Of a DNA stretch of 64,000 bases, positions 10,046 through 21,119 are shown piece by piece. The notes beneath the pieces are model-generated. The model saw only the letters and a program-made list of their open reading frames with translations. It was not told the DNA's origin and did not search any database. The first letter of the stretch is position 1. Each line of letters begins with the position of its first letter. Source of the DNA: Acanthosepion pharaonis (lineage: Eukaryota > Mollusca > Cephalopoda > Sepiida > Sepiidae). Location of the stretch: the NCBI GenBank assembly GCA_903632075.3, contig CAHIKZ030003478.1, forward strand, positions 26,880-90,879. The letters are read 5' to 3'. The position numbers were made by a program, and so were the translations under genes.

Positions 10046-11439
10046 AGTTTTGTAAGTATAGATTCAAAAATCTATTTCATGAGAGAGATTATCAAAGTTT
10101 AAAAGTTCTCTTTCCATAGAAAAATTTTTTCTCCCATTCTAGAGTGAATGCTGTTAAAATCCTTATGAGTTTAAAATGAATACATCTAAGAATATCTGAT
10201 TATTCAGAACAAATCAATAAAAAAAGGCAATATCAGTTTATGAAAGAATTCCAAGTTTGTTAATACAATACATTCAAGTTGGTGAAAACTTCATTATAAA
10301 AGTACAAAATACAATCCTACTTCCCACTCAACAGAAATTTCAATAGTTTATTTAGTGATGTATTTGAATGAATAAAAGTATATTTAATAGCTAACCACAT
10401 TTCAACTAATTAGTTCCTTATATAAAGTGTCGACAGCTGTAGCTAATTTATGGACCAAGGCTAAAATAGATAATATATTTCATAAAAAGAAGTAAAAAAA
10501 TTTTTTTAGATAAAACAACTGAGTGAAACATACAAATATTTATCATTTATAATCAATATATTTCTTGGTAAATAACCTGTTTTCAATAAACAATAACCAA
10601 TTATTAAACTCTGCTTGATGCACTGGTTTTATAGATAGGAGGCCATCTAGAAAAATTTCACCTGCTTAACTAAGAAGTTTGGATTTGTTGTGATGGGCAT
10701 TAATTAAAACAAACATTCCCTTTGCAAATAGCATCTTATAGACTGGTACACATGGTAATTTTTACCTTTCCTATTCCTGCATGAGAAAAACTGGGGTGGG
10801 GGTGGCGGTTAGTGGGTGGATACCACCACTCTCCTCTGCTACTTGGGACTGGATTTTCTCTAAGATGATATTTTCATTTTTTTTCTTATGAATCTCAATA
10901 TTCTTTCATCAGGTTCATTATTTCTGCAGTTTCCCTGTTATTTCACAGTCGCAGTTGACAAACATCCAAGATATTTGTTTATAAAAAAAAAGTTCTAATA
11001 TATTATAGAGAACTGTATAAATATATGTTGTGTTATGTATATTTAAATTTATTTAATAATGTTGTTATAATGTATTATGAATGTTCATTATTTTTCACAC
11101 ACATAATAGCTGAAATATAATACACAAGTGTTTTATATTTGTGGATCGATATAAGAATGTGCATCAAAAACAAACACTGAATTTCTTATTAAAAATACTG
11201 TAAAAACAGAAAAATGACCTCAGCTCAAAACCTCCTTGTCTAATGAAATTTGGCACTGCACTCAGAAGTTCAAGGTACAATATGCTCTGAAACTGGTTGA
11301 GGTATTATGTATTGTTTAAGCTGTATCTCAGGAACACATGCATACATACATACAAAATTAAAATTTTAGTATTATATAGAAAGTGGTAAAATGTTCTCAC
11401 TTTAGTGTCCATGTCTAGGGATATTTTGTCTTGCTTTTT
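10046..11439. other. AT-rich DNA, no gene seen
   Basis: No ORF longer than 60 codons and no recognisable repeat. A short G-rich patch at 10790-10830 (GGGGTGGGGGTGGCGG) stands out but lacks the four spaced G-runs of a strong quadruplex. Confidence 0.5.
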
Positions 11440-11625
11440 TTTTCTATTTTTTTTTTTAAATGCAGCTCAGTGTTTGCTTGTGATGTTTCCATATTTCTTG
11501 AGTCTGTACTACTTGACCTGGGGATTGAACTCACAATTATTGTGCCGCCAAATTCATGAGCCAATGCTTTGGAGATGAAATGAAAGATTCAGTTTGAAAT
11601 TCCCTGAAGGTTACCTGGAGCCCCT
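11440..11625 (-). repeat. SINE copy (family A) joined to Penelope-tail fragment
   Basis: The reverse complement of 11490-11577 carries GTGAGTTCAATCCCCAGG and AAGTAGTACAGACTCAAG, as in the SINE at 8895-9005. From about 11578 the plus strand reads GATTCAGTTTGAAATTCCCT, the start of the right half of the Penelope-tail repeat (compare 59580), which soon stops. Confidence 0.65.
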
Positions 11626-11864
11626 GCTAACTGCAGTGACTCAGAGATAGTGAATTTGTTAAAATTAACCAGATGAACAGGTGAGATGATATCTGGTTCA
11701 GTATAGACTACAGTGCTACCCACAGTGGCATAAATGTCTTTTGTGATAGTTCTGAGGCTTGTGAGCAGTAAGGGCCATGTCATATGTTATGTCATGCCCA
11801 CAAATTCAGGGTCAATAGCATTGCCTACATCAAGATGCTAAGTATAGTGATTAAAAGACTGAGG

Positions 11865-11867
<3 letters not shown>

Positions 11868-11947
<80 letters not shown>

Positions 11948-11966
11948 CATATATATATGTGTGTGC
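11868..11966. repeat. (AT)n microsatellite
   Basis: About 36 AT units, then mixed CA/TA and GTGTGTG. ORFs across it are artefacts. Confidence 0.98.
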
Positions 11967-12190
11967 AGATCTGATATGACTGTAGCATAGTGGTGACTGA
12001 CATACCAAGTTCAAACCCCAGCTGAGGCTGTTGTGTTCGCTTTTGTACAAAAGGAGGGAGTCTACAGGACTTGTATACATCCTTTCCTCAATCCATCCTA
12101 TTCTCAGTCTTCTCTTTCACTTTCACTCCCTGTAACACCCTGCATACTAAGTAGCATTCCCACCGTGCTTGAGGTGAAATGATTAAAAAT
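11967..12190 (+). repeat. SINE (family B) with LINE-type 3' tail
   Basis: The head has an A box-like GACTGTAGCATAGTGGTGAC and a B box-like AAGTTCAAACCCC about 30 bp later. The body is pyrimidine-rich. The tail CTGTAACACCCTGCATACTA, GTAGCATTCCCACC, TGCTTGAGGTGAAATGATTA matches the 3' ends of the LINE copies at 46555, 17780 and 56768, which implies that the LINE machinery mobilised it. Confidence 0.75.
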
Positions 12191-12959
12191 ATATATATAT
12201 TATAAATTAACAGATTTAAAATATGGTTTATTCACTACACAGGAATTACCATGTTTCAAAAACCGAAGCTAAAAGCTTCAAATTTAATTATATAATTGAA
12301 TTAAAAGCATTAGTTCTGTTTCATCTTCAAGTGAATTTTGGAATAACTTATTTTTAAATTTACTGAGTTTTAAATGCACATACAATTCATATTTTTTTTT
12401 GTTTCCAAGGATACAGAGAAATCCAATCATTTAGACAGGGGCAGTAGCGTGTTCATTTTTATTAGCTATTATTGTATCAATTATGAGTTACATTCAAAAA
12501 AGAGGTTAAGTCTAGGGAGGTTAGAGGTGTATTTTTCAACGAATTTTGACATGTAGTTATGTTTCTACATTAACTATTCCATATTTTAATGATTAATTGC
12601 ATCAGCAAACATTTTATTGCAGCAAAACAAAAATGATTTCTTATTAAAAAAACTGTTAGCAAGTAGGACCACAACATCAGTCTCTTTATCAAAAGGGATT
12701 TTATTTTATTTTTTGTAAAGATAAAACATTAATTTCAGTTCCTTTACTTCATTGTCTCATCTGAATTTGTGTGCTGAAAAATGATTTCATTTTGATTTAT
12801 CCATCTATGAAATTTAGTTGTTTATATTTAATGCTTAAATGAAAGAATGCATACTTAATATTTATTTTTAGATGCAAAATAGGTCAATATAAAAATATAC
12901 AAAGGCATTTGTATTGTCTTCTTGATACAGAAAGGATGATTGAACTCAAAGTTCAGATA
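12191..12959. other. AT-rich DNA, no gene seen
   Basis: No convincing ORF. Short ATATAT runs and T-rich stretches only. Confidence 0.5.
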
Positions 12960-12961
12960 TA

Positions 12962-14828
12962 CTGTCGGTTGCAAAAGCACTTACACATGAAAAACAAAAA
13001 AAACAAACAAAAACAAAAAAAAACATACTTTTATTGTCAATTACTACTTTTATTAAATAACTAGCTTAAAAGCTGCACTCTGGACTTTCAATCTAGCTCT
13101 TGCAGATGACTAATTGAGTCTCTGGCCCAAAACTAAAGGTACCTCTGGTCCAGCTTAGAAAACAGCAATAATAATTTTGAAAAAATAACTTTGAATTCCT
13201 CAATTCACTCCATGGGACACGAAAACCTCACTTTAACTCAGATTCAGGCTGTAAGTCCAATTCCATCCAAAAGACTGATTAGGGCCAAAAGTTAATTTGG
13301 GCTGAAACTCAATTTGGGATGAAATTCCAATTCAGGCCAAAAATTAAGTTCTTCAAATCACAAATACTCTGAAACTTCAAAATCTCATGACATGAAATCA
13401 CTCACTTTAACTTTGATTTTTTGGCATTTTGAAGAAATAAGATTGTTTTGCTCAATTCACAAAGTTTTGAAGATATTTTAAACTGAATTAAGAATAAAAA
13501 TTTTTAAATTCACAAAGGTTTTGTGTTACTTTAAACAGAATATAAATTAAAAACTTAAAATCACTAATTTTTTTCAGTTATTATAAAATTTGAATTTCTA
13601 ATTGTTCCCTCCTCATTCAGATACAAATCCCAATGCTGGATGTTCAAGCATCAGATGAAGGGCAGATTTTCAATCCTGGGATCATCCAGGTTCAAAAAAG
13701 GTATGGCTATGTAGAGCAAGTGTGACCCAAGTTAGAGGGGTTTCACACACATGGACAGACAGAATTTGGCATTTATTTATTTATTTAAAAGATATAAAGT
13801 GCATACACATTTATACACTAAATTTAGTTGGAAAGTTATTAGAAGAATTACAAAATTTAATCTATAGTTCAGTTCTAAGAAAATAGCAAAATATTAATTT
13901 TACAGAAATGTAAATGTATTCACACCTTGTTCAGACAGCACAGTCCATAGTAGCTCTTTTCACAGCAATAAGAGCTTCCAATCAATCTGGTTTTGTGCAA
14001 ACTAACTTGGTCAGTTTAAAACTTCCATTTTTTCTTCTGAAACCATTCTTTGGTTGCTTGAGATATATCTTTCGGGTCATTTAGGCTTCTTGCAGACTTA
14101 ATATCTTTTAAATGTTTAGTAGCAAACTTTAAATGAGCTTTGAGGTATTCTTTCTTCAAAAGTGTCTTCTTTTTAGTCACACAGCCATAAAGACCATCCT
14201 TATCTGAAGTGTGGGATAATTGTGAACTTTTGCACTGTAACGTTAACCTAATGCACAAATTTCTTCAAGTCTTCCAGAATGAAGGAAGGGATGTCTTTGG
14301 CTTCTCTGACAATCTTAAACTTAGTTCTTGCTGTGGTGATGGAGGCACACAATTCTTCTGTTGGTATATTTAATGAACTAATTATAGATTTAAAGCTTCC
14401 TGTAACTTGCTTTTGTAGTTTTGATAACTCTTTGTACTTCATGACTACTACAAGTGTTACTTAACTGGTGAGCACAGGTGCAATTGAAAACAGCAAGAAA
14501 TTGCCCACTATTTATAAGAAGAATCCATTGTAAAATTCATCCCAAACAAGTCACACTTTAATGAATAACCACCTGTGACAATGTGAAGTAACAGTTTGTA
14601 ATGTAAAAATGTTGGAAGCCATAATTAGATCTTTTGTTACATAATGTATGAATATTTATGTAATGTAATTTTGGCAATTAGAGTAAAGTGTGCTTAGCAA
14701 CCATATTTAGTAATATCCAATTAAAGGGGTACATTTTTTTTATTTTAAAACTATGGTAAATCATTTGTGTTTGGTTCTATTCTCAAATTGTGTTCTTACT
14801 TGGAGTGTGAATACTTTGCAACCCAATG
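12962..14828 (-). mobile_element. Tc1-type DNA transposon, defective
   Basis: Terminal inverted repeats: the left end (12962 onward) reads CTGTCGGTTGCAAAAGCACT; the right end (14805-14828), read inward on the other strand, gives a CATTGGGTTGCAAAGTATTC-like sequence. Each end is bordered by TA (12960-12961, 14829-14830), the Tc1/mariner target duplication. The interior carries the broken transposase at 13920-14442 and an imperfectly repetitive stretch at 13240-13350 (GGCCAAAAGTTAATTTGGGC and variants). Confidence 0.85.
13920..14442 (-). pseudogene. Tc1-type transposase relic
   Basis: It starts MKYKELSKLQKQVTGSFKSI with LNIP and ARTKFKIVREAK further on, the helix-turn-helix DNA-binding start of Tc1 transposases. 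After a frame break comes TSDKDGLYGCVTKKKTLLKK, then AHLKFATKHLKD, and then directly NDPKDISQATKEWFQ. In an intact protein, the first catalytic Asp and the central domain separate these last two blocks, so a large internal deletion has removed them. The remains of the SPDLNP motif are obscured. Not active. Confidence 0.8.
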
Positions 14829-15719
14829 TAATCCATATATATTCTGTAGAGATTAGTGATATAACTACATAAAAAAAATGTTAATGAAATGTAAGATACC
14901 TATGGACATTTAATAACAAGCAAGGAGGGGATACAACTTATTCAACAAATGAAGTATTATATGCAAAAGTCCTACAAAGAAACAAATTTTCCTTAAGAAA
15001 ATCAATGCTTAGATAGAATAAGAATTGATAAAGTGCTGGAAAGGTCATATAGGTGTTTTAAAAAATTACAAAGATGACAACAAAGAACAGAATTAGAGTA
15101 GAGTAAAAAACATATTAGAAACAGAATTATGTATGAACCTGTTGGGGCGTTTGTCAATATCATTGGTTGACCACTCATTAACTCTGAGGAATTGGTGTTT
15201 AATAAGTTCCTTGGATTCATAGGTAACAACTAGAGAATTCTTTATTTGAATTGAATTTCTTCATGAAAAGAAATGGTCTCAAGTCTTCCTAAACATCAGG
15301 TAAATGAAATGAGGCAAATTTTGCAGAACTTTGCACCTACAGAAGAGCATTTGGATCACTATAAAGAGATGAAAATATTGTAATAGTAGATAAAGATAAT
15401 GATACTGTAGTGAAGAATAGAATAATGTATGAAAGAAAATTTCATTCATAATAGATTCTGGGTTCTACAAAAAGAAAAGAAGTTTGAATTTATCTATAGA
15501 GAGAGAAAACCATTTCAGATTCTAAAGAAGAACATTCTTCTAAAGAGTATACATCAGAACAAACAACCATTACAGAATTCACAGAAACTTAATGGGGATG
15601 TAAACATTTTGTGTGAGAACAACATATTTACAGTTTGAACCTGGTATTTATCATTAAAAAGATAATCTAGTTATAGGATCTTGACTTCACTTAGTGATTT
15701 CTAATGTTAATATGGAGTT

Positions 15720-15758
15720 TTTAAGCAGAGTGAAATTTAAAATTTCACTCTGCTTAAA
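15720..15758. repeat. Perfect 19-bp palindrome, 1-nt spacer
   Basis: TTTAAGCAGAGTGAAATTT (15720-15738), one A, then its exact reverse complement (15740-15758). Like the 129-170 hairpin it is perfect and isolated. Confidence 0.85.
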
Positions 15759-17084
15759 TCTTCAGTTTGGTATAAATACACTGATGAAGATTTTTACTCT
15801 AGGGCTATACCACCAGAGGTACATACAAATCATGTTACATTATATCAATTCAATCAGATCTTCTATAAAGTTTACAATGAAGAAGGTATGTAAAAACAAA
15901 CCTTATTTTTTAGGCATCATGTTTACTCAAGAGGAGGTGGATATACCACTAGTGTGTAGAGAAAATAAACATATATGAGGTAATATTTGACTTCAACCAT
16001 CCATTTTGTATCAATACATTGCCTTCAACAGGTACAAGACATGTGTAGTAGTCAAATATGGAAGAAGAATTAAGAGATATTAGCAGAAACATTTAATGTA
16101 ACACCTGTATGCCTGATTATTTTTAAGATTGGAAACAAATGAAAATTCAGTGCTTTGTAACAATTGAAGATATAAAAAAAAATTCTTGTTAAGATTGTAG
16201 TGATCAGTGAAGTATCCTCTTGGGTGATAGTGTCAAAGAAATAATTATAATAAAATAATTATAGCAATTATAATTATTATTAATTCACTCATTCTAAACC
16301 AATGAGAATCAACTCCACCTTTCTCCTCTACACACACACATACACGACATTCTATCAGACAAGCAGTTCACATGGACAAGTCATTAACACATCTGTCAAC
16401 AAAAATTTCATCTCCTTTTCATTTTCAGGCCATAATAATAACATTTATCTTTTATCACACAACAAAAATTTGAGGTAAGAAAACACCAGACACTTCTTGT
16501 ATTTTTCCAACTAAATTATCTGAACACTCATTACACACATCTATAAAAAAGACATACAAGAAAGACTGTATACATTTTACTTATTCTTTATCTTATTCTT
16601 CTGTCAGATTCTGATCCATATTTGTTCAACATCTGATCCCAAACTTACAATTTTATTCAGTATTACTGTCTCTCGTTTCTCCAGCACCACATAATAATCA
16701 GATAATAAATAATACTTGTCTCGCTGTTTCTCGTTTTTATGGGTATTTTTGTATATATAAATGTTAGAGGGTTTATAATTATTTACTTAGATATATAACT
16801 CCTCTACAGTAGTAGAACAGATTCAGAGGGTTTGTCAATGTTACAATATCAAAATAGTGATTAGTAGTAAAACAACATTTTCTCAGCTTCTTATAAACAT
16901 CATCTTTCATTAGATATCATTTGTATAACATCTTCTGCATGTGTGGTAAAGGGTGGAAGGGTGTAGCTAGTAATTTAATGTCAGACTCAAGGAACATAAG
17001 AAATCATAACCAAAGAAGAATTAGAAATATATAGTAGTGAACCACATCTAGAATGATAAGTGTACGAGATGAGGTTCACATAAT

Positions 17085-17195
17085 TTATAGCAAGCTTCAT
17101 TGTAGAATCAGGAAGTTGAAGGAGATGTGAGTACACATTACTCTTGTGGAGATGATGTCCAGGTAATTGATAGCAAACATCATTGTAGAATCAGG
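17085..17195 (+). repeat. Short direct repeat
   Basis: A segment with ATAGCAAGCTTCATTGTAGA and TCAGG near 17090 recurs near 17170 as ATAGCAAACATCATTGTAGA and TCAGG. Two units about 78 bp apart. Confidence 0.7.
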
Positions 17196-17777
17196 TTTGT
17201 GCTCATACTGATTTATCTATACTGTGTGCATGTCAAACTCTTACAGATTTCAACACCTTGTAGTTTCTTCTCTCAGCAAAGATGTTGAAGTATTTAAAAA
17301 AAGAAAGGATTTGGGAATATCTCCATGTTAAATAATAGAATATATGAAAACCAGTTAGATGTAAACAAATAAATTATTTTACTACTTTACTTTTTCAAAA
17401 TACAAATAAAAAGCTCTAAGCAAAGGTATTTCCATGGCAACCCTGTTACAAAAAATGCTTTGGACAATTTGAAATGTTCTAACACTTAATAAAAGAAATA
17501 TATATATAAACAATTCAATGAGACTTTCACATAGGATACTCCAATGTTTTGTGCAACAGTGGTTGCCATGGCAATGATTTACAAAAAATTAGAAGTGTTT
17601 ATCAACTTTTCAAATATAAACAGTACACATGAAAACTCAGAAAATAAGCTTAAGGCAATAAAGACTTAGAAAAGAATAATTTCTTCCATAAAATTCAGTT
17701 GCAAGAAAATCATTAATATTTTGCCTTATTTTAGTCCTGAAAACAAAAAGGGGACAAATAATTTTAAATATTTTTTT

Positions 17778-18320
17778 AATCATTTCACATTAAGCCAAGC
17801 AATAAAGCCACTAAGATGCAAGATTACCAAGTCTAAAAGAATAGAAAAAATAAAAACATTAATGAGAGAACAATACAAGAGCAAAACTTAAGACAAAACG
17901 TAACAACTGACATTGCATTTAAACTTTTGAAGATCAAATTTAACTGGAAATCAAAAAAACAGAAAAGTGTTTGATATGTGAGGAATATGAGAGAAGAAAC
18001 TGTTAGCATAGAAATTATGGTTGCATGTAAACATTTCAACTATAAAATGGTGAGACCTATCTGCCAATTTAGTATCGCACTGTAGCAAAGAGGAAAGACC
18101 ATGAGAACAATTACCATGAAAATTATAATAGAAAAGGCACAGAGATGCTACATAACTGCAGTGAAAAAGTGAGTGAAGCCAAGATGCCAGTACAGGACTG
18201 ATAATATTGTAAATTCATTGGATTTATCAAAAATCACTAAATATATAGCAGAAGCATCAGACCAAATATGACAACAATATTTAATGCAATTATATTTGTT
18301 GAATCTTTTTTTATATTAGC
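17778..18320 (-). pseudogene. LINE family J, 3' end relic
   Basis: The minus strand preserves KYCCHIWSDASAIYL and a decayed version of the block that follows the RT in copies at 46.9-47.2 kb and 54.8-55.1 kb. It ends at 17778-17835 with the family tail (GCATCTTAGTGGCTTTATTG, TGCTTGG, GTGAAATGATT). Frames are heavily broken. Confidence 0.7.
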
Positions 18321-19403
18321 AGCAAAGATGGATATTTTAATTAAGTGTATGTAACTAAGATATTAGATAATAATGCATAAATGAGTAATATAAGAGTCCC
18401 ATCTCAGCCCAAATCATGAGTGTAGAAGAAAATATTAACTGAAGAGGAAAATTAGAATAAATTATTAAAGGTTCAAATGGACATTACAAGACTAGAGTAT
18501 GGGCCATTCTCACTTTCACATTTAAATAATTGTAAAACAGTTATAAATTGATGGGTAAAGCAAATATCCAACATTTAACAGAAGAATTTACTTTAAACAC
18601 TGAATTAAAAGGACAACATTTCTGTGGTTAAGTGTTCTGTTTATAATGTGAAGTAACTATACATTTTTTTCCTAAGCAGTTAAGTAGACTTTGCTTTGTG
18701 CAATCAAATTAATTTGTTTTGTTACTTAGTGTATAAATAAGGATGGAAAAAGTTAATGTCTGTATATATGCCTGAGTTCAAAGTAGAAGTAATGTATAAA
18801 AACATTTGAATGAAATTATTATTAGTTGAAGTATGGTACAGACTTCATTTCATGTACCACACTTCAACCAATAAGAAATAGTGTTGGAGTTTATTCCAAC
18901 CAATATGGACTCTGATGCCAGCACATAATAAATGCAAAATTTAAAGATAAAGTAACAAACTGTTATGAGAATGCTGAAACATGCTGACTGACATCCTCTT
19001 ATTTTATTTTTCCTTATTTCTGCTAAAAATCCCTCTCTCCCATAAGCAGTATCACCATCATTTATATTATCCTGATACATAATACTTCTGAGTTTAGACC
19101 ACAGACCATAATGGCAAGTTGTATTCTGAGCATTTCTTGCATTTAAAAAACAAACTGTATTATAGATTCATGCATATTCTTACTGAAAAAAAGAGCAATT
19201 TGACAAGTAACTGTATTACTAGTTTGTTGTCTACAGTTTTTCAGTAAAGCAAATACTCAAGTTTGGAACTTTGATTTCCTGAAATCAGTCAAGTTGTGTG
19301 GCAAATGCCTTTTTGGACAGAAGTAACTAAGGTTGACTTACATTATGTGTAATTCAAATGTAACATTTCATCTGAAGATAGTTTGAATACTGAAGTTTGA
19401 GGC

Positions 19404-19405
<2 letters not shown>
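18321..19405. other. AT-rich DNA with one imperfect hairpin
   Basis: No gene. A 76-aa minus ORF (18850-19080) lacks a recognised motif. See the hairpin at 18819-18874. Confidence 0.5.
18819..18874. repeat. 22-bp imperfect hairpin, 12-nt loop
   Basis: The left arm TTATTAGTTGAAGTATGGTA.CA (18819-18840) and right arm (18853-18874) pair with two A/C mismatches around the loop GACTTCATTTCA. The size resembles a small pre-miRNA stem, but it could equally be a miniature fold-back; no expression evidence is available. Confidence 0.6.
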
Positions 19406-19463
<58 letters not shown>

Positions 19464-19594
19464 TTTATATATTATATAATTATGGTAACATGGTAACCAA
19501 TATAACACCAAAACCATAATCTACATAAACCCAAAATTTTAAAAAATTAATCAGTTTGTGAAACCCAGGGTCATAAAACTCATATCAATCCAAC

Positions 19595-19654
<60 letters not shown>

Positions 19655-19660
19655 TGCACA
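19406..19660. repeat. Two (AT)n microsatellites
   Basis: (AT)n at 19406-19460 followed by AT-rich sequence, and (AT)n at about 19598-19644 continuing into (CA)n to 19660. Confidence 0.95.
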
Positions 19661-19898
19661 CTTCTAACATCTGCACCTAAACTCTGAAATTTTATTTACT
19701 TATTTTTTCTTCAATAGGAGTATATAGGTCTGCCTATCGTCTGGTTCACACTCCTCCCCAGTCTTTTGAACAGAAGTGAAGTCTTATATTTTCTGTTTAG
19801 GATTCTGTTTCCAGTTCCTTCTAAAGGCTTTCATTCTCTTTCAGTAGTCCCTTGTATCTAAGTGGTATTATTGCCATGATTGGGATGAATTGATTATA
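19661..19898. other. T-rich DNA, no gene seen
   Basis: Short interval between a microsatellite and the next transposon. It contains TTTTGAACAGAAGTGAAGTC but nothing I can identify. Confidence 0.4.
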
Positions 19899-20714
19899 CA
19901 TGGTGCGATGGGTAAATTGTCACCATTTTATATTTTAATTTTGCACATGTGCATTGTATGTTTTTGATTTTGTTGACTGCACAGTATAATAGGGTCAGTT
20001 GGGTACTGTCTGTGAGAAAAAGAGTACCATGACATAATTCACTCAACCAGAAATTGGGAAACAACATGCTGTACTGCTTGGCATTTGCGGTGGAAGCTCC
20101 AATACGAACATTTTAGTGTTTTTAAGTGTCAATCTGAGGACAGTGCATAGGATTTGGAAAGAGTTGGATGAGTCTAATGGTGATTACAAAAGTATGACAG
20201 CTCAGAAAACTCACTCTGATTGTTCTGATAAGAACTCCTGAATTTGTTGGTAAGATCCAGGCCATAATTGAACACAATCCCTCCAAGTCAATCAGATCCA
20301 TAGCCAGGGAGGTAGTGCTACCTATGTCTGGCAACAGGACTCTGCACCATTCCACACAAGCAAGAGAACCCAGTCATGGCTCTCAGACAATTTCTGTGAC
20401 CACATCACTTCTATCTGGTTACCTAACCCCCAGACTACAACCCCTTGATTATTATGCATGGAGCACAGTTGAGCGAGTGACCAACAAAACTCTTTGTTCA
20501 CCAACTTAAACAAAGAGACCATTCAGAAGTGTTGCAGGAGACTACAAAGTTGTCTGGAGGCTGTAGTTGAAGCTAATGGTAATATTATTGAATAAATTTG
20601 CTCCTTAGTATTTCAAGATATTTTTGTGATTTTGCTAAATATATCTGTTAAAATGTGAAGTCAGTGTTATTTTCATTTTTTCATAATTTAGACAATTTAT
20701 CCATCACACACAGG
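19899..20714 (+). mobile_element. Tc1/mariner-type element, internally deleted
   Basis: The ends are inverted: the left has GATGGGTAAATTGTC and the right end has, on the opposite strand, GATGGATAAATTGTC. The outer bases are less well matched and the TA duplication is not clean. Total about 815 bp, much shorter than a full element. Confidence 0.75.
20075..20596 (+). pseudogene. Tc1/mariner-type transposase, deleted
   Basis: An LSVNLRTVHRIWKELDESNG-like helix-turn-helix block (about 20120-20180) is followed, after stops, directly by YVWQQDSAPFHTS with frame change (20318-20360), then WLSDNF, IWLPNPQTT and a NLNKETIQKCCRRLQSCLEA C-terminal block. The QQD aspartate survives. The first catalytic aspartate and the central domain are absent, and the last (P.SPDCNP) motif is altered. 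A homologous but longer copy is at 33086-33720. Confidence 0.75.
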
Positions 20715-20863
20715 ACATTAGAATGCTATCTGATGATTGGTCAGAAATGTCTCTCTTTTGATTGGTTAAAAGAGATTGTTGATATTCAAGTTTTATTATG
20801 CTGTTATCCACTTTTTGTATAGATTTGTGCTTGTCGTATACAATTGTCCTCAGCATATGATTA

Positions 20864-20868
20864 ACCTC
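20864..20868. other. Target-site duplication ACCTC (left)
   Basis: ACCTC immediately before the left LTR is repeated at 24974-24978 after the right LTR. Confidence 0.95.
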
Positions 20869-21079
20869 TGTTACGTAGTACAGAGAAGAAAGCTAGAATA
20901 GAATAACCGTTTCTTAAGGCTTTACTGAACTTAATTCACAGCAGTCAGTAATCAAGAAAGGAAAGAAGTCAGAATGAAAAGGAAGAAGAACGCAGCTTTT
21001 AAGAGGAATGGGAACGTGTGAAAAGTCCCGTGGACAAGAAAGCTAGTTTCCTTTTTTTTTTTTTTACGAAAATATAACA
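20869..21079 (-). repeat. 3' LTR of the Gypsy-type element
   Basis: On the plus strand it reads TGTTACGTAGTACAG...AATATAACA. It carries a 14-base T run near one end. It contains TTTACTGAACTTAATTC (20921-20937), the reverse complement of the putative primer site. Confidence 0.95.
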
Positions 21080-21092
21080 TTCTCCCCCACTT
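21080..21092 (-). other. Polypurine tract for plus-strand priming
   Basis: On the element strand AAGTGGGGGAGAA directly abuts the 3' LTR, the expected position and composition of a polypurine tract. Confidence 0.9.
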
Positions 21093-21119
21093 GCAAAAGA
21101 GATTGTAATTGAAAAAGTT

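Larger units (their letters stand above)
14831..17777. other. Unique AT-rich DNA, no gene seen
   Basis: Several 60-95-aa ORFs (15002-15229 minus; 15429-15638 and 15694-15978 plus) have no motif I recognise and no splice support. It contains the palindrome at 15720-15758 and a direct repeat at 17085-17195. Confidence 0.45.

Noticed and set aside
10790..10830. Possible G-quadruplex
   Set aside because: Only two or three real G-runs with uneven spacing; a four-run pattern is not met.
11784..12080. ORFs of 68 and 80 aa on both strands
   Set aside because: They cross an (AT)n microsatellite and a SINE; no protein signal.
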